Shown: one piece after another, positions 58,105 to 64,000 of the stretch | Layout of the letters: each line of letters starts with the position of its first letter | How positions within the stretch are numbered: position 1 is the stretch's first letter | Source: CAYWKU01 sp964459325 | GTDB lineage: Bacteria > RBG-13-61-14 > CAYWKU01 | Assembly: GCA_964459325.1 (NCBI GenBank) | Contig: CAYWKU010000017.1 | Coordinates: 7,282-71,281, forward strand | Length of the DNA: 64,000 nt | Direction: 5' to 3' | The notes under the pieces: model-generated | The model's input: only the letters and a program-made list of their open reading frames with translations | Told to the model about the DNA's origin: nothing | The model's database searches: none | Position numbers and translations under genes: made by a program

Positions 58105-60093
58105 TTATGTAACCTGCGGGTCGGGTTTGATGTTGGGGGCCACGGGGACTTCCTGCTCGTCTTCGGCTTTCTTTCCCTCCCTGGCCTTTTTATCTTCGTT
58201 TTTTTTGCCCGTTTCTTCTTTCTGGAAAGCCGGCAGTTCCTTACCCTCCATGAGGGTTTTCATCTCATTACCTGTAAGGGTTTCCCTTTCCATGAGCTTT
58301 TCCACTATCTTGTGCAAATCGTCCATGTGCTCTTCAAGTATGCCCCTGGCCCGCTGGTATGATTCCGTAACGATACGGTGGACTTCCTTGTCTATATCCA
58401 CGGCGGTGGCTTCGCTATACTCGCGGGAGGTGGCGATATCCTTCCCGAGAAACACTTGGTCGTCGTCCTTTTTTCCGAATGACAAAGGCCCCAGTTTATC
58501 GCTCATTCCCCACTGGGTAACCATTTTCCGGGCCAGCTCTGTGGCCTCCTCGATGTCGTTCCCGGCGCCTGTGGTCTGCTGCTTTAACACCAGCTCCTCG
58601 GCAGCCCTTCCTCCCATCATTACAGCGATTCTGTTAAGGGCCTGGTCCCTGGTGAGATTGTATTTTTCCTCCTCCGGCAATTGCATGGTGGCCCCGAGCG
58701 CCCTGCCCCTGGGGATGATGGTCACTTTGTGAACGGGGTCGGTACCCGGGGTGAACAGTGCCACCATGGCGTGGCCGGTTTCGTGATAGGCGGTCTGGCG
58801 CTTCTCCTCCTCGCTCAACACCAGGCTTCGCCGCTCGGAGCCCATCATGACCTTGTCCTTGGCCCACTCGAAGTCCAGCATGGTTACGTACTCCCGGTCA
58901 CGCCGGGCAGCTTGTAACGCGGCTTCGTTGACCAGGTTTTCAAGGTCGGCGCCCACGAATCCGGGGGTGCTCCGGGAAATAACCTCCAGGTTCACGTCTT
59001 CACCTAGCGGCACCTGCTTGGAATGTACCTTGAGTATACCGAGCCGCCCCTTGAGGTCGGGCCGGGGTACCACTACTTTCCTGTCGAACCTTCCGGGCCT
59101 GAGCAGCGCGGGGTCCAAAACGTCCGGGCGGTTGGTGGCGGCGATGATAATCACGCCCTCGTTGCCCTCGAAGCCGTCCATTTCCACCAGTAGCTGATTC
59201 AGGGTCTGCTCGCGCTCGTCGTGGCCGCCGCCCAGTCCCGCGCCCCGGTATCTGCCCACGGCGTCCAGCTCGTCTATGAAAACGATGCAGGGCGCGTTTT
59301 TCTTGCCTTGTATGAACAAGTCCCTCACCCGGCTGGCGCCCACGCCGACGAACATCTCCACGAAATCCGAGCCGGAAATGCTGAAGAACGGAACCCCGGC
59401 CTCGCCGGCTATGGCGCGGCCCAGCAGCGTCTTGCCCGTACCGGGTGGACCGACCAGGATAAGCCCCTTGGGAATACGACCTCCCAGGCGCGTGAACTTC
59501 TTGGGGTCGCTCAGAAAATCCACTATTTCGGCCAGTTCTTCCTTGGCCTCGTCTATGCCCGATACGTCCTCGAAAGTAATTCTTTTAGTCTGTTCCGTAA
59601 GCAGGCGGGCCTTGCTCTTGCCGAAATTCATGGCCTTTGAGCCGCCGCCCTGCATTTGGCGCATGAGGAAGAAAAACAGCCCCACCACCACTATCATCGG
59701 CAGCCAGAAGCTCAAAAGCTGCCACAGCGGACTATTCTTGCCTTCCTTGTAGGTAACCTTTACCGGACCGGTGGGTATGGCCGAATCCCGCACGCCTTGA
59801 CCGGAGGCTTCACTGGCTCCCTGCTGGAGGGCTTTATAAACGTCCCAATCTATAAGGCCGTAGGTTTTGAAATCTTTCCCGTTGGTAAACTTCCCGGTTA
59901 TCTCACCCATCATGCCTTCACCCTGAAGGGAGACTTCCTCAACCTTGCCCTGCTGGACGCTCTGCATAAACTGGCTGTAGCTTATCTCCTCGACCGGCTT
60001 CTGGCTCTGGCTGATGAGCTGATAGAGAAGTATCACCACCGCTATTATGACGACCCATATAAGGACGCTTTTCATGGCCTGATTCATTTTCAT
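58105..60093 (-). CDS. ftsH: ATP-dependent zinc metalloprotease FtsH
   Basis: A 662-residue inner-membrane AAA+ protease. Two membrane helices (SVLIWVVIIAVVILLYQLI and SFWLPMIVVVGLFFFLM), P-loop GPPGTGKT, Walker B with DELDAVGRYRG, second-region-of-homology NRPDVLDPALLRPGRFDR, and zinc motif HETGHAMVALF. A long Lys/Glu-rich C-terminal tail (KKNEDKKAREGKKAEDE) is beyond the usual end. It lies between tilS and folP, the common tilS-ftsH-folP order. Confidence 0.98.
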   Translation of the reverse strand: MKMNQAMKSVLIWVVIIAVVILLYQLISQSQKPVEEISYSQFMQSVQQGKVEEVSLQGEGMMGEITGKFTNGKDFKTYGLIDWDVYKALQQGASEASGQGVRDSAIPTGPVKVTYKEGKNSPLWQLLSFWLPMIVVVGLFFFLMRQMQGGGSKAMNFGKSKARLLTEQTKRITFEDVSGIDEAKEELAEIVDFLSDPKKFTRLGGRIPKGLILVGPPGTGKTLLGRAIAGEAGVPFFSISGSDFVEMFVGVGASRVRDLFIQGKKNAPCIVFIDELDAVGRYRGAGLGGGHDEREQTLNQLLVEMDGFEGNEGVIIIAATNRPDVLDPALLRPGRFDRKVVVPRPDLKGRLGILKVHSKQVPLGEDVNLEVISRSTPGFVGADLENLVNEAALQAARRDREYVTMLDFEWAKDKVMMGSERRSLVLSEEEKRQTAYHETGHAMVALFTPGTDPVHKVTIIPRGRALGATMQLPEEEKYNLTRDQALNRIAVMMGGRAAEELVLKQQTTGAGNDIEEATELARKMVTQWGMSDKLGPLSFGKKDDDQVFLGKDIATSREYSEATAVDIDKEVHRIVTESYQRARGILEEHMDDLHKIVEKLMERETLTGNEMKTLMEGKELPAFQKEETGKKNEDKKAREGKKAEDEQEVPVAPNIKPDPQVT

Positions 60094-60126
60094 GCCGCTT
60101 CACTTAGAATGTTATCATAATCGTGG

Positions 60127-61530
60127 TTATTGCTCAAATGAAAGCTCCAGTCCTTCCAGTTTCAAATGAAGAACTTCCCTCGTGTCCTCGGTTATTCTGA
60201 ACTCGTGGCATATTCTCAACGGCGCCGCCCACGCGATTTTTTCACCCGCCGTGACCACGGGCAAAAGCGGCCTCATCCAGCGAGGCGCCTTGAGGTCGGT
60301 GTAGATGTCCTGCAACTTCCTGCTTCCCTTTCCTCCCAGTGGAAGTATTCTGTCCCCCGGCTCGGGGGAACGCACCTGGAACGGTTCGGCCATTTTTTCC
60401 ATGTCCAGGTATGCTTCCCGGAACGAGGCGTTTTTGTACTGCTCTATTAATGGATTACTTATAACTTCGGATTCGATAGACGCCCCGGTTTGTTCGATAT
60501 AAGTGTTACCGGGAATTTCCAAAGGAATACAGTAGCTTACGTGAGTCACCGGCGGCTGAGGCGACAACCATACGCCGCCGGAGTCCACCGCGGCCATCCA
60601 GCCGTCGGGCATGGTGTAGAGGCCGCTTTTACCTTCCCTTGCCGCCCCGACCACCAGGCTCCTGTGCTCGTTTCTCAGCTTTTTCAGGCCGCCCCGGGCC
60701 ATTTCCCACATCTTTTCGAACGCGGCCAACCCTGCCGCCGGGTGATTTTCGGTAAATACCTCCCTGGGCAGGAAAAAACCCTGTCCTCTCCGGGAAACCT
60801 TGCCCCGAACAACATCTTCCCCGACGGAATCCATGAAATCGGCGGTCAGTCTGCACACTTCGGAGGTGCGCGAAAAAACTTCAACCATTCGCGGATTATA
60901 GTTTTCAAGGAGGCCCGGCATAAGCTCGTGGCGTATCCGGTTGCGCAGGTGTCCCATGGACAAGTTTGTAGCGTCCTCCCTCCAGTCAAGTCCGCGATTT
61001 TGCAGGTATTTCAATACGGTATCTCGCTCGGTGTCTATAAGCGGCCTGATGTAGCTGTCCCGCACCGGCGGAATACCGCTCAGACCCCTGACGCCGGCGC
61101 CCCGGATGAGCCTCATCAGCACCGTTTCCGCCTGGTCGTCGGCGGTATGGCCGAGGGCGATTTTTGCGTTTCCTTCCCTCGCGGCAAGAATGCGCCGGAA
61201 AAAGGCATACCTTTCCTCCCGGGCGGCTTCTTCCACGGACAGCTTCCTGTCCCGCGCCGAAGAAGGCACATCGCCCGCCTCCATGATAAGGTCCAGCCCC
61301 CTCGAGCGGGCAAGCTCCTCCACAAACCCGGCGTCTTTTCGCGAATCCTCATCCCTGATGCCGTGCTCGAAATGGGCGACTTCCAGGCTGAAACCCAGCG
61401 TCACCCGGAGCCGGTCGAGTATATCCAGCATGCACACGGAATCGGCACCGCCGGAAACCGCGGCCACCACCCGGTCACCCGGCCCTATCATCCGCCGTCG
61501 GATTATTGTTTTCCGGACATGACTAAGCAT
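60127..61530 (-). CDS. tilS: tRNA(Ile)-lysidine synthetase
   Basis: TilS adds lysine to C34 of tRNA-Ile(CAU) so that it reads AUA. 467 residues: PP-loop AAVSGGADSVCMLDILDRL, LGHTADDQAETVLMRLIRGAGVRGLSGIPP, RPLIDTERDTVLKYL, and the C-terminal domain with RSPEPGDRILPLGGKGSRKLQDI. ATG at 61530. Upstream of ftsH by 33 bp. Complete. Confidence 0.96.
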   Translation of the reverse strand: MLSHVRKTIIRRRMIGPGDRVVAAVSGGADSVCMLDILDRLRVTLGFSLEVAHFEHGIRDEDSRKDAGFVEELARSRGLDLIMEAGDVPSSARDRKLSVEEAAREERYAFFRRILAAREGNAKIALGHTADDQAETVLMRLIRGAGVRGLSGIPPVRDSYIRPLIDTERDTVLKYLQNRGLDWREDATNLSMGHLRNRIRHELMPGLLENYNPRMVEVFSRTSEVCRLTADFMDSVGEDVVRGKVSRRGQGFFLPREVFTENHPAAGLAAFEKMWEMARGGLKKLRNEHRSLVVGAAREGKSGLYTMPDGWMAAVDSGGVWLSPQPPVTHVSYCIPLEIPGNTYIEQTGASIESEVISNPLIEQYKNASFREAYLDMEKMAEPFQVRSPEPGDRILPLGGKGSRKLQDIYTDLKAPRWMRPLLPVVTAGEKIAWAAPLRICHEFRITEDTREVLHLKLEGLELSFEQ

Positions 61531-61545
61531 TTTTCGCTAACCGAA

Positions 61546-61599
61546 GCGCCCGACAGGAGTGCCTTACCCGTAAGGCTACAACCGGGGGTCGGGCCTACC
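61546..61599. repeat. Two-hairpin repeat, family A, degraded copy 4
   Basis: Outer stem GCCCGAC (61548-61554) with GTCGGGC (61588-61594), an AGGAG, then an inner GCCTTAC-CC-GTAAGGC stem, and the CTACC end. It keeps the GGAG and CTACC marks but not the 8-bp arms. Lies between tilS and the kinase-like gene. Confidence 0.5.
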
Positions 61600-61605
61600 A
61601 TTTTC

Positions 61606-62376
61606 TTATACTTTAGGTAAAATATAATCAAACCACCCCGGTTTGTCCCGGATTTCGAGGTATTTTTTCACGTAGGCTGCCTTTTCGTCGGGCGTGAACA
61701 TTTTTATCTGCTTCGGCGGCCTGATGCAATGGCGCAACACCCGGGCGACCCTCCGTCGGTTAAGTTTCCGGTAGGGCAAAACGGTGTCGAAATCTATGAA
61801 GTAAAATGAAATTTCGCTTTCACCGTCGCCCTTTACGAGAATGTTCTTGCTCGGGTCGTGAACGTAGACTCCAAGCTGGTGCAAGCGTGCCAATTGTACC
61901 GCCAGCGCCGAGCTTACTCGTGCCTTTTTCTCCGAATCCTCCGGGTCTATGGCGTCCAGAAAATCCGAAAGTATAGGCAAATCGCCCAGGTCTTCCATAA
62001 AGAGCACGCTCCACCGATGAATGCCCAGCTTCCACTCGCCCCAGACACATAACGGAACCGGAGTCAGCAGTCCCGCTTGGAGTAGCTTCAGGGCGGTTTT
62101 GAATGTTCTCAGCGACTCCGGCAAAAAAAGGAAGGCGCCCAGCGAACGCCTCAACCCCCTTGTCCGGTAAAATTTCGCTATATACCGCCGGTTATCGGTC
62201 TCGAACCGCTTTGAAAAAATCACCTTCCGCTTGGTTATCGAAGCAACCTCCGCGGCGAAGCCTTCGTCCTCAAGCGACTTCTCCCATCGGTCAACTACTT
62301 CCTGCGCGGTATCCGGTGAAAAAACGGGGTTAAATATCAGGCGCCGGTTTTTACAACGCTCAATTTTCGGCTTCAT
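61606..62376 (-). CDS. Kdo/LPS-type kinase family protein
   Basis: A 256-residue protein-kinase-like protein of the WaaP/KdkA family, expected to phosphorylate the inner core of lipopolysaccharide. Core marks: LFMEDLGDLPILSDFL, the catalytic stretch LHQLGVYVHDPSKNILVKG (Asp-x-x-x-Asn) and IDFDTVLPYRKLNRRRVARVL (DFD in place of DFG). Start ATG at 62376 with GGAAG upstream. No other LPS core genes are adjacent except the GT2 further along and the heptosyltransferase at 45.7 kb. Confidence 0.85.
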   Translation of the reverse strand: MKPKIERCKNRRLIFNPVFSPDTAQEVVDRWEKSLEDEGFAAEVASITKRKVIFSKRFETDNRRYIAKFYRTRGLRRSLGAFLFLPESLRTFKTALKLLQAGLLTPVPLCVWGEWKLGIHRWSVLFMEDLGDLPILSDFLDAIDPEDSEKKARVSSALAVQLARLHQLGVYVHDPSKNILVKGDGESEISFYFIDFDTVLPYRKLNRRRVARVLRHCIRPPKQIKMFTPDEKAAYVKKYLEIRDKPGWFDYILPKV

Positions 62377-62415
62377 AAAGCTTCCATTTAACAGGATTTT
62401 TCATTCATCTCAGGC

Positions 62416-62436
62416 AAGGGGCTTAAAGCCCCTTGT
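62416..62436. repeat. Short palindromic repeat, family B, copy 3
   Basis: CAAGGGGCTTA then AAGCCCCTTG; one base longer in the centre than copy 2. It lies 40 bp upstream of the kinase-like gene. Confidence 0.7.
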
Positions 62437-62657
62437 CCCCTTTTGTCCGGCCACTTTATCAATCAAAGCTATGGTGTTAACCTTCTGATTCAGCGCATGA
62501 AGACAAATGTTAACAAAAAACGGCCCGCCGCGCATATTGAAGCGGTCAAAATTACTTGGAACAAACTATAAGCGGAATCCCCTGATGCTGAAAGTGCTTA
62601 TTCCAGCGCGAAACTATGGCTTGCTTAAAAGTAATGCCCCACAAAGGAAATAACTCA

Positions 62658-63890
62658 GTGCTCAATCACGTTTCCGAAAATGCCGGAGCATACACCGCCG
62701 AACTTAACGAACACGCCGTACGCGCGTGGATGGAGGGGCGGGAGGAAGAGGCGCTCGAGCTTGCAGGAAAAGCCCTGGACATCGACCCGGCCCACGTTTT
62801 CGCAAGGATTAACCTTTACTACTTCAACACCGCCCGGAACATCAGAGAAGAGGATATTAAAAAGCAGAAAAACAGGGTTATCGAAAAAATCTGGGAATCC
62901 AATCCTCCAGCCAACCCGAAAGTGAGCGTTGTCCTGCCCACCTACCAGCGACCGGACATGTTGAAAGAGGCTTTACAGAGCGTAATTTCCCAGACATTCG
63001 AGGATTTTGAAGTGGTGGTTGTAAACGACGGGGGACCAGCCGATGCCGAAGAGATATGTAAACAGGCCGGGGATGATCGCGTCAGATACGTTCTCAGAAA
63101 TCATTCGGGTGTGTCTGCCGGAGCTCTCAACGCGGGTCTGCACATGGCCAGGGGAAAGTATATCGCCTACCTTGATGACGATGACCTTTACAAACCCGAC
63201 CACCTCGAGACCCTGGTTCTAGGCGCGGACTCATGGGGAGAAGAGGGGATACTTTATACGGACGCGGAAAAGATAGTTGGCCGGCAGACCCCGGGAGGAT
63301 TGGAATGGTCCCCCCCTAAGCCATTTTTCCTTGAAGACTTCAATGCCGCCAAACTTCGCAGGCAGAATTTCATCGAGTATCAATGTGTTCTGCACCCGAA
63401 GGATGTGGTCGTAAACGCGGGTGGATTTAATGAGGGTTTGAATTACAGTGTTAACTGGGAATTGTGGCTCAGACTCAACAGGCAATATCCTTTCAAGAGA
63501 ATTCCCCGAACGACGGTGACGGAACGGGAGGTGGATAATGCGCCCCGGATGGGTTTAAGACCGGTCAGAAAACGCCAAGTATCCCGAAACGCCATCCTCT
63601 ACATGCATAAAATTTTAGTTATGAGCGAGTTTCGTTTACAAAAGCCATTTCACCTCACAAAGGCGCTGACCAATCTTTTTGACAGGCAACCTGAAATAAT
63701 CGATATGCTCGATTTGCGTGAGCTCGTGACGAATAATCCTCACGCCATGTTTTACAAACTCGGCAAGGAGCTGGCTTTACTGGGTGATACATCCACTGCC
63801 CGGGCGGCATACATGAGGGCGATTCGGCTGGCGCCGTGGGAAATAAAGTCGTACCCGAAACTGCTTCTTCCACCCAATTCGGAGAGCTAA
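62658..63890 (+). CDS. Glycosyltransferase family 2 protein with helical N-terminus
   Basis: A GT-A fold glycosyltransferase of about 410 residues. The first 70 residues form a TPR-like helical pair (EEALELAGKALDIDPAHVFARI), then the GT2 domain begins: VSVVLPTYQRPDMLKEALQSVISQTFEDFEVVVVNDGG, and the metal site is IAYLDDDDLYKPDH. A later 130-residue helical region ends with another TPR-like stretch (ELALLGDTSTARAAYMRAIRLAP). The GTG at 62658 has AAAGGAA eight bases upstream; the ATG at 62616 is an alternative. Acceptor unknown. Confidence 0.88.
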   Translation: MLNHVSENAGAYTAELNEHAVRAWMEGREEEALELAGKALDIDPAHVFARINLYYFNTARNIREEDIKKQKNRVIEKIWESNPPANPKVSVVLPTYQRPDMLKEALQSVISQTFEDFEVVVVNDGGPADAEEICKQAGDDRVRYVLRNHSGVSAGALNAGLHMARGKYIAYLDDDDLYKPDHLETLVLGADSWGEEGILYTDAEKIVGRQTPGGLEWSPPKPFFLEDFNAAKLRRQNFIEYQCVLHPKDVVVNAGGFNEGLNYSVNWELWLRLNRQYPFKRIPRTTVTEREVDNAPRMGLRPVRKRQVSRNAILYMHKILVMSEFRLQKPFHLTKALTNLFDRQPEIIDMLDLRELVTNNPHAMFYKLGKELALLGDTSTARAAYMRAIRLAPWEIKSYPKLLLPPNSES

Positions 63891-63967
63891 TAGAGGCCGT
63901 TGCAGAATTATGATTTTTCGTTTGGGATGTGTTCACCTTCATCGTGCCGAAAAAGAACCCCGAATGG

Positions 63968-63989
63968 ACAAGGGGCTTCAGCCCCTTGA
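63968..63989. repeat. Short palindromic repeat, family B, copy 4
   Basis: CAAGGGGCTTC then AGCCCCTTG, followed by TTTCAAGGGG, which begins a second inverted unit cut by the window end. It lies about 80 bp past the GT2 gene. Confidence 0.65.
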
Positions 63990-64000
63990 ATTTCAAGGGG

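Noticed and set aside
60490..61620. Open frame of 376 codons opposite tilS
   Set aside because: Antisense to a full-length tilS; no motif.
1..64000. CRISPR arrays, tRNA or rRNA genes, complete insertion sequences, prophage genes
   Set aside because: Scanned by eye on both strands; no regularly spaced repeats, conserved RNA signatures or transposase genes other than the remnant were found. A covariance search could still reveal a small RNA.

Overview
The window is about 56 % GC by eye and densely coded, carried mostly by ordinary housekeeping genes of a diderm (Gram-negative-type) bacterium. An outer membrane is implied by an Omp85/D15-like barrel, an OmpA-like protein, a heptosyltransferase-type GT9, a Kdo/LPS-type kinase and several lipoproteins. 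The mixture (MttB/corrinoid pair, TrpB2, bTHX, AdoMetDC-spermidine synthase fusion, TMTC-like GT-C, sulfatase-like proteins, RicT/PSP1) suggests an uncultured Desulfobacterota-like or neighbouring candidate-phylum bacterium. The sequence alone does not settle the taxon.

Layout. 1-2.2 kb (minus): MarR regulator, corrinoid protein and a truncated MttB-family methyltransferase. 2.7-5.3 kb (minus): a 38-residue ribosomal protein bTHX with a TTG start, a nitronate monooxygenase-like enzyme lacking the usual His, and TrpB2 with its own terminator. 5.5-6.0 kb: hicAB locus 1. 6.2-7.9 kb (plus): a 67-residue peptide ending in a Cys/Gly tail, a zinc-ribbon thioredoxin and a radical SAM/SPASM protein, a candidate peptide-maturation cassette. 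8.1-11.8 kb: a Tat-type glycosidase, a GT4 and a methyltransferase. 11.8-14.4 kb (minus): tsaE, lysC and a lipoprotein. 14.5-15.2 kb: a Doc/AbrB toxin-antitoxin pair with a clear promoter. 15.2-20.0 kb (minus): metG-pdxJ-acpS-nnrDE. 20.1-22.8 kb: a chemoreceptor. 23-28.4 kb (plus): the polyamine fusion enzyme, a GT-C, an FG-GAP lipoprotein with a strong terminator, and hicBA locus 2.

28.5-36.1 kb: ispG, a membrane protein, an FGE-like protein and two sulfatase-superfamily enzymes, then an MBL hydrolase. 36.4-43.5 kb: purM, der, acyP, a PEGA-like membrane protein, AMMECR1, holB and ricT, and a secreted protein. 43.5-48.2 kb: an Omp85-like protein, a transposase remnant, a DUF433/DUF5615 pair, Trm112, GT9, DsrE and an SDR protein. 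48.2-52.6 kb (minus): bioB-bioF-bioA-bioD behind a recognisable BirA operator. 52.7-56.8 kb: a CGGC protein, a stand-alone MshEN protein, an OmpA/PD40 protein and three tandem PEGA lipoproteins with their own promoter. 57-62.4 kb (minus): folP, ftsH, tilS and a Kdo-kinase-like gene. The window closes with a GT2.

Several families of short palindromic repeats lie between genes. The best defined has two 8-bp hairpins with conserved loops (CTYT, GGAG) between GGTAG and CTACC, while the stem sequences differ between copies. The most interesting candidates are the peptide/thioredoxin/radical-SAM cassette, the sulfatase-like proteins with Thr at the formylglycine position beside an FGE-like protein lacking its catalytic cysteines, the repeat family, and the intact BirA switch. 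No tRNA, rRNA, CRISPR array or complete insertion sequence was seen.
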